From Vitis vinifera (lineage: Eukaryota; Streptophyta; Magnoliopsida; Vitales; Vitaceae): DNA of 64,000 bases. Shown here one piece after another: positions 51,054-63,357 of the stretch; the stretch's first letter is position 1, and every line of letters starts with the position of its first letter. Under the pieces are notes generated by a model. The model had not been told where the DNA came from, made no database searches, and worked only from the letters and a program-made list of their open reading frames with translations. The translations under genes were made by a program, and so were the position numbers. The stretch covers positions 2,123,001 to 2,187,000 of the forward strand of contig NC_081815.1 of NCBI RefSeq assembly GCF_030704535.1. Reading direction: 5' to 3'.

Positions 51054-52120
51054 ATGGGCTGTGAGCAAAGAAAATAATGGCGAAATCAATTGGAGTAGCA
51101 GGCAATGGTTTGGTAGGGGAAGAAATCAATTGGAGTTGCATATGGCTTTTATGGAACCTTTATACCAATGCCCATAGTTGCAAAAATTACTCTGCCTCAT
51201 AGGGTGTGCCATATGTCTTTCATGGAACCTTCATGCCAATGCCCAATCAAGCTTAGAAGTTCATTTTCTTTACTGCCCAAAATTATAAACCCAAGTTGGT
51301 TCATCTTAGAATGATGCTTGTAGATTTGAATGCTCCCAACATGGGACTCTGAGCAGAGGAAGTGTAAAGAACTCTGGTTTGTGACTTTTCATATTGTTTT
51401 TCCCCCAAAGGCTTCATAGTTGAGACTGACTGTTGCAGAATTATATGTAGAGTGTTTACATAGGTTATTATTATATTTTGGTCAAGTGGCAATAGCAGTA
51501 GAAATATGTTCGTTTTACCTTTTCATTGAAATGATGATCATGAATATGAGCCTTGATGAAGAGTAAAAGGCTGTATTCATGGGAAACGTATGCTTGTTGG
51601 AGCTTGCAGATGCCCATCACATGATATGTAATAATGTAGGTATGGAGCGTCTGGTAAAAGCAAAGGCTACATACTTCAAAAGCAACCGTTCATCATCTTT
51701 GGGTATACCTCGATTGTGCAGAAGCAATATATGTAAATAAGGTAGGTATGAAGGCTTACATTCTTCTAAAATCTCTTGAAACAAATCATGCATCAGAGAA
51801 TGTTTCAAACCTAGTTGACTTCTTCAATAGACTCCTTCCCACCGTTTTGATTTTGGTAAGAGTTTTAATTGTGAAATTAGTTTTGAAAACAGTTATACGA
51901 TGTTCTGTAAAACAAAAATTAGGTTTATTTGAAAATTTGAAATGTTTTTAATATTCTTTTAAAATGTATTTTAAAAATAACTTTTATATCTAATGCTTTA
52001 TTTTAATCATTCTACATATTTATATAATTATTTGTAAAACAGTTCTTAAAAAACAATTTTTAGTTGTCATGTTTCCTTATTTTGAAGAATAGAAAACTAT
52101 TCTTAAAAATAATTGTTTTT

Positions 52121-52151
<31 letters not shown>

Positions 52152-52675
52152 TATAAAATTAAAAATGCTCTTATTTTTTCTTATAATTTTTTTTAATAAT
52201 TTTTTTTATAAAATTGACATATAAATAATTGATATGGTGAAGAGGAGAATACCTTTCAAATTCAAAAATGGGAAATATTAGATTTCTAAAGACATTTTTT
52301 TGTCGTATTAAGAGGGTTCATCGAAGAGTAGCAGAGTATGAGAACAAAATAATTTTAACTCCGGAGGAAGTTTCCATATATATCAGTGGTGGGTCCAGGT
52401 CCATGTGCGTGTGGTGCCGTTTGGATTGGGGAGAATGGGGACCCAATGGGGCTGTGATCCATGTCTTATGCACTGTTTCAAGGAAGGAAAAAACAACTAT
52501 GGCAAGTACCCACTATCAAAGCCAGAAACTGAAAGAATTCGAGATATTGCAAAGAATAGGGGACCATAAGGTTTCCAGTTTCCACAAATGCTAGAAAACC
52601 AAAACAAAAATGAAATACAGAGAATACACAAAAATTTAAAGAGGAGAAATCTGTCTTCTGTGCTTCAGCTGTCTG
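51054..52675. other. Intergenic DNA with hAT-like repeat debris
   Basis: No gene supported. About 51849-52120 contains words such as AAAACAGTTATACGATGTTC and AATAGAAAACTATTCTT, similar to the AT-rich MITE-like repeats at 17625 and 62306. An ATT trinucleotide run lies near 52128-52150. The remainder is unremarkable 3' flank. Confidence 0.45.
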
Positions 52676-53025
52676 TCAGTGAATGATGTAGGTTAGAGCC
52701 AGAGCCAACAGCATTAGCACATAGGCTATTCCCTGATCAATGGCTACCCCTGCAAAACCAGAATCCACATAAACATAAACACAAACACCACCCCTCACGT
52801 AAAAGCAATATTTTCCAAAAACCCTTGTTCCAAATCAAATCAAAACGACTTTCTTCCTCATCAAAATGATAACAGAATCAAAAGAGGAGAAAGGAACAAA
52901 CCGTCGCTTGAAGGTGCAGGTGCTGGTGCAGGGCTGCTTTCAGCATTGATGGAAGAAGGAATACCTAGGGCTAGCACAAGTGCCAACACACCCATTACCA
53001 TAAAACTGATTCTGAACATCTCCAT
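52676..53025 (-). CDS. Arabinogalactan peptide (AGP16/20/22-like), 65 aa, GPI-anchored precursor
   Basis: Two exons (52902-53025, 52676-52749) encode a 65-residue precursor. Residues 1-28 are a signal peptide (MEMFRISFMVMGVLALVLAL, ending near INA). The mature peptide is only about a dozen residues, SSPAPAPAPSSDG, whose Ala-Pro repeats are substrates for Pro hydroxylation and arabinogalactan addition. The C-terminus GIAYVLMLLALALTYIIH is a hydrophobic GPI-attachment signal. This is the standard build of plant AG-peptides, acting at the plasma-membrane surface and cell wall. I chose the ATG at 53025; the long upstream in-frame extension lacks a signal. A T21-type homopolymer with a C-run lies in the leader at about 53060-53090. 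Confidence 0.92.
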
Positions 53026-53267
53026 TGCTTCTACTCCTCCAAAATTTGCTATGTTTCTTCTGTTTTTTTTTTTTTTTTTTTTTCCCCCCCTCTTTCTCAC
53101 AGAGGGAACGCAATGCTCTCTGCTACACAACTGCTGAAAACAAAGGCTTAGGTTTGGAGGGTTTAAAAGAGAATGTTTTGAGTCGTGAGCAGGGGGATGA
53201 GAGGGGAATCTTAAAAGAAATGGACAGCCTCTCTGGCTTTCCAAATGTAGGGCCTTTAGATTGTTGC

Positions 53268-53273
53268 CACGTG
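53268..53273. promoter_or_regulatory. G-box upstream of the arabinogalactan peptide gene
   Basis: CACGTG within GCCACGTGTGC lies about 243 bases upstream of the AGP start. This is an ABRE/G-box core; use is inferred. Confidence 0.45.
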
Positions 53274-54636
53274 TGCGCACAATAATGGCTGCACGTTCTC
53301 ACTCTGTCATCGTTGAGCTGTGAACAGTACAATTCCTTCGATCAAATACCCACATCTACACATGCATTCATGATTGGTTGTCAGAATATTCATCTTTTCT
53401 AATTATTCATTTTATTGTCCTTTTTTTTTTTTTTAAATTTCCCATTTTCGAAAGGGATTCAGCCGTCGACTTGGGATGGAATTTTCTTTAAGAGCCAGAT
53501 AGATGATTTCCATCCCACCAGCATCAGCATCACAAGTATGAAGCATCCAGCACTTACTTCTAATTGAAGTTCCCTTTAATTAAAAGCCAGCAGGCTGGTT
53601 ACAGATTGGATGGGGACTTCCACAAACAAGAAGAAATAAGTATCTCACGGAAACTCTGATTAGCGCTCATATTTAATTATTGTTTGTTCATATGACAACG
53701 ACGACATGAATAGACTAAGAGTTCATCAATGGTTTCTCCTAGTGTTTATGGTCAATACGAATAGGTCATTTTTTTGAGTGATCAAGATTAGGGTAGGGTG
53801 CACAAAAAAATAGGCTACAAAGCACAAACTGAAAGGATTAAGTAATTGTAAAATGAATTTAGCAAGCCAGATGCATACCCTGCACAAATGAGCCCTCAAA
53901 CACCTCCGTGACACATAGCTACAAGCACATGGAAAAATGGCCCAAACATGATAAACATGGATGGAAACATCTTGCTGGTTTCAACCATATAAGCTAGGTG
54001 TCTAACAAAGGAAGAAAAGGGGCTGCATAGAACATATTCTTACACAAATGTGCCAACAGAGGAAGAAAAAGTATCCTTGTTGCAAAGGGCATATTCTTTC
54101 TATAACAAGCCTCAAGGAAAGCAAACATATCAAGACAGCTATAAACCTGAGAGTGATGTTCGATTTTTCCTGTTTATTTTTAGAAGGTGCTTGTTAGCTA
54201 GCCAGTGAACCTCTTGGGGTTGTATTGACAACTCCTGTCCTGTCTTCCATCAGGGTTGGGGGGTCTAAAGAGTAAGGAACAGGGCAGGCCCCATACGCAT
54301 TCCATTATTGCCTTTGAACCAAAACAAGGAAAAAAATGTGAAACAACCCTGTATTATTTTGGATAGTAATGTCATCAAAATAACAGAGAAAATTGAATGA
54401 TCAACAGATCTTTACTCCTATTAACAGACTACAACCCCGCTTTTAAGTCATTGTGTGATGAAGGTACCAATTTGTGATGCTCTGAAGTTAGCATTATGTT
54501 TCATGAACCTTCCATCAAGACAGCCGCACTCCAGAGAAGGAAAGAGAATTCATTATGTTTTATGAATTGTGATGGCAATACTGCACATCCTTTGGACAGC
54601 CATATTGAAATGAACTGTTAAGCCAGACGGCATTGC
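53274..54636. other. Spacer between AGP and MND1
   Basis: No gene supported. It contains the AGP upstream flank and the 3' flank of MND1. A T-run lies near 53420. Nothing else recognised. Confidence 0.5.
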
Positions 54637-57600
54637 CTAAGGATTGCCTTCTGCCATCTGATTCCCAACTGTTCCAGGCAGAACTGTTGATAACTCCAAA
54701 TAGTCAAAATCATCTGTTATTCCCACCTGCAGTTAAATTTCAAAGGCAGATCTCAAAATTGTTACATTGTTTGAACCAAACTTTAAATATCGAGGAAGCG
54801 GCTGAAATTCCATGACAATTTGACTTGCCAGTTCCAGCCAGAAGAATGTATGGTCAAAACATTTTGAAGGTGTTCAGTTTTTGCACAGATTCATAGGCTT
54901 TGTGAATAAAATGCAATGGACAAGTAACTCGTTGCTGATAAACTAACAAACCAAGGAATAGGATGCATTCATGCAATCAAACAGATGTATGATGGAGCTG
55001 AATATATCCAACCATTATGTGGAGCAAACATGTTCCAACAGGAGTTTGAATGCAATCTTGAGGAATTCAGAATGAACATCACAATAGGGACCTCAAAAGC
55101 ACAGCTATGAGGTGGATTTGGATCAAACAAGTTCCAACAAGACTTCAATTGCACAGGCCCAGGGAATATGTTAGTAGGTATTGAGGCTATAAGCTAATTG
55201 CAAGCAAAAATCTGATGGTAGGAGCAAGTACAAACAGAGGAGAGACCTCCCTTAGTGAGACAGGTGGTAGTGGGATTTTGAGAATTAGCATATGCACTAG
55301 GGAGAAATTAATGAATTTACCTCCTTGTACATGTGTTCAAGCTGCTCCTTGGCCTCAGGAAAATTGTTTGAACACCACTGCCGCAGTGTAAAAATGTTGT
55401 CTGTGGAGTGTTGGCACATAACAAGAAAAGAATATATAGCATGCCATAAGAGTTCACAACTTCCTGCACTCAAGAAAAAAGTCTGGTAAAGGAAAAACCT
55501 GTCCATCTGTTAGCAGCTGCATGTGCCACTTCAATTGCTTTCTCTGCCAATGTAATATCAAAAGATCAGCACTCATAAAACTTCAGATGCATCAAGCAAT
55601 TAAAGCCAATTCTGAGATAATTGGGTGTTATGGAGCAAATTCTATGATTAAAACTTCAATAGAAAGTATAAGTATTCCAACTCATTTCTTCAAAGGCAGC
55701 TGGATCATTATCAGAATACTGTCCCATTTCATCCTGAAAAGTCAGAATGTGAACCACTGTCACAAACTTGACTAAATTTTCATGTTTTAGCATGAGAAAA
55801 GTAGGATGTGACCTAACCTTCAGCTCTTTATGCTTCAGTTCAATGGCTTTTAGCTCACCTAAGGCCTCCTCTCGCTCATCCTGGTAAAGCTTGAAAGTCA
55901 GATATAAAAGACATAAAATTAAGTTTGAAGCATAAAAGAAATGGAACTTAAATACTTAACAGATTCCTCTCGTCCCTTCTTTAAGGTATCACACTGATCA
56001 GCAAGTTCAGAAAGCCGCTTCTTACCACTCTGAAGATCAGATTCTAGCTTCCGATGCACATTTCTCAGCTGTTAAATAATAAATTTATATTGATTAATAT
56101 TAATACAGGCCAAAGTTTAAAAAGCGTAGCCTAATATTTCATTTTATGGAATTGCAGTTAGAAGTATAACATTATAAGTTCACCTGATTTCCGGCACAGC
56201 TAGGAAGACTCCAAAAGTACACCTGAAAATTAGAAAAAATTAACACAGTTAGTTTCCCAGATTAAAGCACTTCATATAGCTTTAACAGTATTCCAGATCA
56301 ATGGATGCCATCTTCACATAGTACAAGCACAAATATTTAATGATACCTCCATAGTGGCTCACTCCAAAAAATAAATAGAATAAACTAAGAAATACATAAT
56401 AAAATTCACATTTCAATTTTGTGCCCCTCCTGAAAACATTGACTCACAGAAGTTCCAATCTTGTCTTTTGCAACAAGGTCATCGTCGACTAGACTTTGGA
56501 CAACATCTTTCACAGACTGGCTGATAACACCCTTCTTGGGACCCAACTTCTCAAGTTCCTTGAGCTGAAATTCATAGGCAAAACGTATCAGTGATACATT
56601 ATTCTCACTAAGAAAACAGTACTTTTAATTCCTGAAGGCCATCCAAGTCTGTATGATATGGGCTCTAGTACAGAAAATAAAACAGAAATAACTTTCTTTT
56701 CACTTGGTGGGTAAAATGGCATTTACCCAGCATTTCATCCTTGTGGACCAAAGTAACTGGGACTGAGCTATATGGAACAACCCTCCTTTGCTATGCTAGA
56801 TTCTGAATTCTGAGCGATATCAAAAGTATTGAGGATGGAAGGAATCCAAAACATAAGAAAATAAAGCTATTTCTTGAGTTAGGTCAAGTTCGTGACCGGT
56901 CGAGTTTGCAACCCAGTCTAGTTCAATTACATAACAAGACTCCAATAGCATTCTGCAAAGCCAACAGGACTCTCAAATCTGTGTTTTGCTCTGCACCCAG
57001 CAGTCTAGTTGAGATATTGAACCAGGAGGTGTAGTTTAAGCAGCAGAACTTAAACAAGTATCAGGCAACAAACATGCATCAAGACAAGATATGCATGAAA
57101 AAACCTTCTTTAAAGCAGGTAACAAAACCATGAAGTATCCTTCTTCTGTTAACAAGAATGGAAGTAAAGAGTGTCTCTCACTGGTCCCTTAACCTAAGAC
57201 TTGTGGTATCACAACAATGGAAGAAAAGAAACCACAACAACAAATGTCTTCTGAAGCTTACAAATAAGCAAACAAACTGGAGCACAAAATAAGTCTTCCA
57301 CACATGATGGAGAGCAACCCTGACATGAAAACAACACTTTGCAGGTGAAAATAAACCAGAACTTTCAGCTTTGGGAAGGAATTCCAGTTTATCAAATTAG
57401 CACTTTCTTTTTCCTCCTCAATCTTTTTCTTATCACCTCTGTTCTCTCTCATCTGCTACAGCCACAAAAATTGACACTAGTCTTTTCATGTGGAACCCAA
57501 CATTTTATGGGCATTACTGCTGCTGGTAAAGTATCACATTCAATGGGTTTCCTGAGCTAAAAAGGAGGCATCCATTTTCTTTTTTCCGATAAGCAAACAG

Positions 57601-60600
57601 AGAATCTACCTTAAGAGTGCCAATGAAAGGGGGCATGCCCTAAGTGTACAGGAAGTATACACAAAATAAAGAATACCAATAGGTATTTACAAAAAAACAG
57701 CCTCAAAACCAAACTATCCACAGCTAAGGCTATCTATGAAGGTCAACAATGAGAAATTTCCCATATCTAACGAAGCTCTAGACCAATCAAAGAGGGAATT
57801 AATGAAACTCCCTTTAACCTCTGATCTGCAAGTTCTCCATTAAAGATTTTGTGATTGTTCTCTTTCCAAATGCACCAAAACAAGCAAAGGGGCCATTAGC
57901 CAAACATGGAAACTCTTGTCCAATTCCTTGAACTTCCATCACTCATGGGCTGGTCCCTCATGCCCTAATAATCTCCACTCCAATGCATGAGGGAGGAAAA
58001 CCAACCTACAACTACCTTAAATGAAGTTTCATGCTTGCCATTATTAGTGATGAAAATATCAGTAATTACAGATATATCAATACTTTGATTTTACAAATAT
58101 ATCAAAAATATATAATAGACATAAAATTGATCGAACTCATAAAAATGTAAAAAAAAAAAAAACCTCATAAAAATGTAATTAAAAGTATAATAGACATTTT
58201 AAAGTTATTTTGTTGAAGAATTTGATATGTGTATGATATGATTTATCACATTTGATAAGAATATTATATGCATCGATAAAAAATATGCATGTTATAAGTA
58301 TATATTTATTATTAAATTACATCAAATATTATTTTATAATAATATTGTGATATTTGATTATAATATATCTAATTTTAAAATATATTTATGATCCATTTAA
58401 TTTAATTATATTAAGTGATATAAAGTAAATGATGATATATATATAATTTTTTAATATTTAATTAATCTATTAATATTTTTTTAGAATCAATTAAATAATA
58501 TAATTTTCATTTAATCATATGTTGGTGAAATATAATTACCAAGGAGTAAACTTTCCCTAGGCTACAAAAATCAAAGGCTGCCATTTTTGAGCTTGACTGG
58601 AGTAGGAGTCGTTTTTGGGGAGCTTTGATTGGACTGGGGGGCGCCCATTTAATCATATGTTGGTGAAATATAATAACCTTTTTGACATATCGACCTCCAT
58701 TTTGCTTCACTGGTTGCCGAAACCCAAAATTTCGGCGAACTTTCGCTAAAAAAAACGAAATTTTCATCCCTGGCCATGATAATGCACAACTCAAGTTTTT
58801 GCTAGGGAACTACCTCTTATTTGATACATTCTTCTAAATGTGGATCTTCTCAAGCTAAGCTGCCACTTCTTCAAGTACAATTTTCAGCCTATGATACCTC
58901 ATATTAATGTGACATATTTCTCCAATTTAGACTACAATAATACAACTCCCCTTGAAAAAATGATTAAGTACCCAAATGTAGACCTCCTCCTATCAATATC
59001 CTGAACCATCTTTGTATTTAAAAATCCTTCTAAAAAGGTTTTGAGCTCTTGTAGAACACAAACACACACTTAAGCTTCCCCTCAAGTACCTAAAAATCCA
59101 TTTAATTGCCTCCTAGTGTTTTTTTTCCCTAGGTTAAAAAAGAATGTTAAAAAAGAATCTGCTCCCCACTTCAACTGCATAAATAATATCCAGTCTTGTG
59201 CATATCAAGACATACATCAAGATCCCTATAGCCGAGGAGTATGGAATGCTTTCCATTTTCTTTGTTTCTTCGTATGAGAAGGGATAAGACTTCTTGCTAA
59301 GCTTGAAACGGTCACTAAGAGAAAAGCCAGCCAACTTAGCTCCTTTTATGTTGAACCTTACAAGCACCTTCTCAATATACAAGATAGCCACAACTTCTAG
59401 GACTTCCTATCACACATGATTACAATTCTTAGAAACACCCTGGATGTCCCCAAATCCTTCATATTGGAAGCATTACTAACTTTTTATTAACTTGGTATTT
59501 TGTGTAAGGATAAGCATATCATCATCATATAACAATGATATAACAAAACTGTTGTTAGATCATTGCTTGACATAGACACAAAGATCTGCTATTATTCTTC
59601 CAAACCCATGGCTTATCATAAATGAGTCGAACTTCTTGTACCACTTTCAATTTGTAGACCGTGAGCCCTTTTATTTTCAGTGCAAGCCCTTTTAGTTGTT
59701 CCGTGTTAATTTTTTATTGCAAACTACCATGAAGAAAAGTTGTCTACACTTCAATTTGCTCAAGCTCAAAGACTAAGCTAGCTACTAATTCCAAAGCAAT
59801 TTTAGTGGAAGTCCTCTTCAATATTGGGGAAAAGTTTCATCAAAATTAACATATTTCTTCAGCCTAAAGCCTTTCACCACCAATTCTACATCTCTCTTTT
59901 CAACTTGAGCATCCATTTATTTTTTGAAGTTTCTCTTGCTCTAGGAAGTTCTACTAGTTCATAGGAAGTTTTTCTTTTTTGGGATGCAAAGAATCCATGT
60001 TATCCTGCATATTCCTGAAAACTTTTTGGATCCCCCTCATCTGTAATTAACACATACTTTGAGGAGGGATATTTAGTTAGACTCTAATGACTTATAACTA
60101 GTTAAAAAAAATTCAAGTGTTTAGGCAAAAAGTAAAAACTTGGAATAAACTTAAAATAGGGAATTGAAAGGGTAATATAAAACAAATTGAAAAAGATATT
60201 GAAGTGATTTAAGGAAATTTAATAGCAGACCTCTAAAAGAACATCTTTTGCTCTTAAAATCTTAATCAATTATTGAAATTTGAAGAAATCAAGTGGGCTA
60301 AAAAAGTAAGACAAGCTTAGACCCAATTAGGAGACATAAATAGTCGTTATTTCTAGGCAGTAGCCCTCAATAGGAAAAGGAAAAATATACTTTGGAAAAT
60401 CAGAGACTCCAAAGGAAATTTCAAAGGTTTTTGTTAATCATATCTCTCAAAGATTCACATCTGAAAATTTGATGATAATCAAAAGGAAATTTTGAAGGTT
60501 TGGCACAATAAAAGCATTTAATTATTTCCTTGTAGTTATCACAATTTTTTTGTCCTTAGATCCTATTTTTTCCCCTCTTTCTTTATAACAAGGGCATGTG

Positions 60601-61126
60601 CACTATTTGTAATAGAAATGTTCCTTCTTGTTTCTTCATTGAACCAGTTACTTTTCACAATTTCCATAGATAATGTACTATTTGGGACAGAGGTACAAGA
60701 GGTCACACAAGAATCACAACTGTTTGATAATAAACACAAGAATAAGAAAGCTTATCTCATCATAAATCGCCAATTTCACAGTAGTTAGTTGATTTATCAT
60801 GCTTTGAAAAGCATTCCAAAGGTTATCTACTCACATGTCATTTGATCCTTACCCATGAGCTCCATCGGATTGCCCAAAAGGCATAGGAATGAAATGAAAC
60901 TTGAAAATTTACAGCAGAATCAGGTAGTAGTAGCTTTTGTAAGATTCCAAGTTTTCTTTTCTTTTCCTATAACTTTTCAGCAACCAGAAGGATCAGTATA
61001 GATCTGTACCAAATAGTTGCAATATAATTTAACATGTGCAACTTCATATGATAACCTTAATCAAATTTGATATAAAGAAAGCTTGCAAATTGCAGAAAAA
61101 ATCCTGTGAAAGCACACATTGTTCTT

Positions 61127-61168
<42 letters not shown>

Positions 61169-61773
61169 ACAATGCTTCCAAATTATTAAAATGCCCTAAT
61201 ACTCACAAGGAAGAAATTTTGCGATTCATAAAAGATTTCAAGCATCTTCTCCCGCTTCTCATCCAATGAAAGGCCTCTTTTCTTAGACTATACCACAAAC
61301 CAAAAAATGCAAAGGTTAAGTCTTTCGTCATATATGCCATTTAGGTGTAGCAAAACAACATAAAAGCGGTCGTGTGAGAAACTTTCCACTGACAACAACA
61401 ATAACAAATGATAGTCCATAATATAGGGGGCCTCAGCCGCATATTTTACTCTGTTTGGTTGCTGAGAAACCGTGGAACATATATATATATATATAATTTT
61501 GGTCCAACTGAGCTTTCTACAACTACTGAGCTTAATTGAGTTGAAAATTTCAATTTCTGAACACCAAAACAACAAGAAATATATGCTCTCATATTTTATT
61601 TCCCTTTCCATAGTTTTCTCAGCAACCAAACATAGCATTAAAGGTCACGATCGAAAGGGTCCCAGTTTGCTCTCATGTCAATTAACATTCATTTGAATAT
61701 AACTAAACAAAAAAACAGTTTAACATATTGATAAAAGACAATAATTAGGGTTTCGAGAGATTGATTTTACCAT
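54637..61773 (-). CDS. MND1: Meiotic recombination cofactor MND1, 225 aa
   Basis: MND1 pairs with HOP2 to help RAD51/DMC1 strand exchange in meiosis. Ten coding exons join in frame: 61771-61773 (ATG only), 61207-61287, 56448-56564, 56184-56222, 55961-56068, 55818-55880, 55682-55733, 55499-55543, 55321-55400 and 54637-54726. The N-terminal winged-helix part reads SKKRGLSLDEKREKMLEIFY and LKELEKLGPKKGVISQSVKD; residues ~81-140 are coiled coil (LRNVHRKLESDLQSGKKRLS, REEALGELKAIELKHKELK); the C-terminus has NRWTDNIFTLRQWCSNNF and GITDDFDYLEL, diagnostic for MND1. Intron 2 is 4.64 kb and full of transposon debris, yet all splice sites are intact. An E2F-type site lies ~90 bases upstream. Length fits family (~225-230 aa). 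Confidence 0.95.
57575..58036 (-). mobile_element. LINE (L1-type) 3' fragment in MND1 intron 2
   Basis: The minus strand reads LFWCIWKENNHKIFNGELAD, followed by LKG and further hydrophobic residues, which is the C-terminal Trp/Cys-rich end of plant L1 LINE reverse-transcriptase ORFs. A T-rich word TTTTCTTTTTT at 57575 on the plus strand is consistent with the poly-A end of a minus-oriented LINE. It is 5'-truncated, as most LINE copies are; the MULE-like element starts just beyond. Confidence 0.7.
58047..58772. mobile_element. MULE-like MITE, 726 bp, in MND1 intron 2
   Basis: The left end GTGATGAAAATATCAG and the right end (complement CAGGGATGAAAATTTCG) are related inverted termini. The flanks GCCATTATTA (58037-58046) and GCCATGATAA (58773-58782) agree at 8 of 10 positions, fitting a decayed 9-10-bp Mutator-type duplication. 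Inside, the 27-base word beginning TTTAATCATATGTTGGTG is repeated at about 58511 and 58648. No transposase. Confidence 0.6.
59110..59880 (-). mobile_element. Degraded Ty1/copia pol fragment in MND1 intron 2
   Basis: Minus-strand pieces match copia reverse transcriptase: KWYKKFDSFMISHGFGRI, LLYDDDMLIL (the Y-V-D-D box with V changed to D), and downstream KVLVRFNIKGAKLAGFSLSD with YSSAIGILMYVLICTRLDII. Many stops and frameshifts. No LTRs were found. Confidence 0.8.
61129..61165. repeat. (TA)n microsatellite in MND1 intron 2
   Basis: An uninterrupted TA run of about 36 bases. A shorter TA run lies near 61478 in intron 1. Likely polymorphic. Confidence 0.9.
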
Positions 61774-61861
61774 TGAGACGACAATTCAGTGTTGTTTGTC
61801 TGGCAAGAAAATGAGGGCTCGTAGATGACTCCAGAGTCCAGACGAGATGGGAGCGTTTCGA

Positions 61862-61872
61862 TTTGGCGGGAA
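61862..61872. promoter_or_regulatory. E2F-type site upstream of MND1
   Basis: TTTGGCGGGAA is a perfect match to the plant E2F consensus TTTSSCGS-type element, 89-99 bases upstream of the MND1 ATG. E2F/DP factors switch on S-phase and recombination genes. Motif seen; regulation inferred. Confidence 0.7.
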
Positions 61873-61989
61873 GGCTCTTTACTTGCCAAATTACTCAAAT
61901 ATCCCTGCCTTTGTGTGTATCTATAATGTTGCTCAAACGACGTCGTGTTAAATAGCAGTGTATTGAGTCCAAATCGTGTGGAAAGCAAA

Positions 61990-62023
61990 TTTATTTAGTT
62001 TAAATACATTTCATATTTTTTAC

Positions 62024-62058
<35 letters not shown>

Positions 62059-63150
62059 ATTACGACACCTTCTATCAAAATAATAAATTTATCTTATTTT
62101 TTTTTAAAATTAAAGTTTTTTGAAATTTCAATTTTTTAAACTATTATTTTTCAATATAAGACTTAAAAATCTTTTTATCTTATACAAAAATTAATGTTAT
62201 TTTTAAATTTTAAAACAAAAAATATATATTTTTGGGTATCTTATTAAAGAGCAGTAAATAATTAAAATTTCTTTTGGTTTATTTTTTTCCCTAGAAGTTT
62301 AAGACTTATTTAACAATTATTTTCAAAAACAGTTTTACGTTGTTTAGAAAAAAAAAATGAAGGCATGTTTAACAATTTAAAATTTATTTTTTGTATTGTT
62401 TTAAAAATATATATATATGATATTTAAAAAATAATTATATAAATAGATAGTATAATTAAAAATAAAATACTTGATATAAAAAATATTTTTAAAAATATTT
62501 CAAATTTAAAAAGGATTTTTGCCTTGCAAACTATAGAATAAGAAGTACTTTTCAAAATTGTTTTTGAAAATTGTTACCATTATAGAGTTAGATTCCTTTA
62601 TATACAATTCTCTCGTTTACTCTTGTTGATTGAAATTATTTGACAAAGGTGACATACAATTTTGCTCATTCGTTCCATGGGAAACACTTTTAGGCCCAAA
62701 ATAAATTCCACAACCTTGTTTTTCTCCCCCCATTTTTGCAATTTTCTAATGAAACAAACAGAGAAGATGGGCAAGTTCGTGAGTTCCATTACTGAAGAGC
62801 GTACCAATCTGTGATTCCTTTTTTGTGGCCATGTGCTCAGGGTGAGGGTCAGTCTGAACCTTTGCCCTTCCACTCTCAATTCAAATTGCTTTTGGTTTTA
62901 TGTCAAGAGTTTTCTTTTTCATACACATGATTCTATGGGTGTATAGCTGTTACCTGTTTCATAATGACCTCCACTGATGAATTTGTTGAATCTGTGGTGT
63001 ATGTAGACACAGAGAGGCTGTAGACTCATGAGTCATCGCCCTTTCCTTACATGGAAAACTTCCTATTTTTCAAATTGGTCACTACGCCTGTGGGTCTGCT
63101 GCCATTACAAGCGAGGTCATTTGTGTCACTTTTTGTTTACTTGAATTGCA
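61990..63150. other. AT-rich spacer with MITE-like repeat
   Basis: 62306-62580 has related ends (ATTTAACAATTATTTTCAAA and complement ATGGTAACAATTTTCAAA) typical of the same hAT-like repeat as 17625-17960. Elsewhere the DNA is AT-rich to about 62580 and then of ordinary composition with no gene recognised; 62880-63150 may be intron sequence of the decayed kinase gene. Confidence 0.5.
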
Positions 63151-63151
63151 G

Positions 63152-63357
63152 GACTGGAGTACTTGCATCTTGCATCATGGTTGCAATCCACCTATAATTC
63201 ACAGAGATGTGAAGACATCGAACATTCTATTAGCCCATAACCTAGATGCTAAAATGGCAGATTTTGGCCTCTCTAAAATTTTTCCTTCCAATGGCTTTGA
63301 TACATGAATGGGCACAAGAGGATATCTAGACCCAGAGCATGCTTTTACCACAGGGCT
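63152..63357 (+). pseudogene. LRR-type receptor kinase exon fragment
   Basis: After an acceptor (TTGCAG at 63145-63151) the frame reads GLEYLH, then after a shift [20 protein letters not shown] and [18 protein letters not shown], and GTRGYLDPEHAFTTG. These are kinase subdomains VIb (HRDVKTSN), VII (DFG) and VIII (GTxGYLDPE) of malectin/LRR receptor-like kinases. A 7-bp tandem duplication (CTTGCAT at 63162-63168 and 63169-63175) shifts the frame, and TGA at 63305-63307 is an in-frame stop. The rest of the kinase is absent, cut at 63358 by LTR-like sequence. Confidence 0.88.

Noticed and set aside
52946-53285. Plus-strand ORFs with long Phe runs
   Set aside because: They translate the poly-T tract in the AGP leader; no protein evidence.
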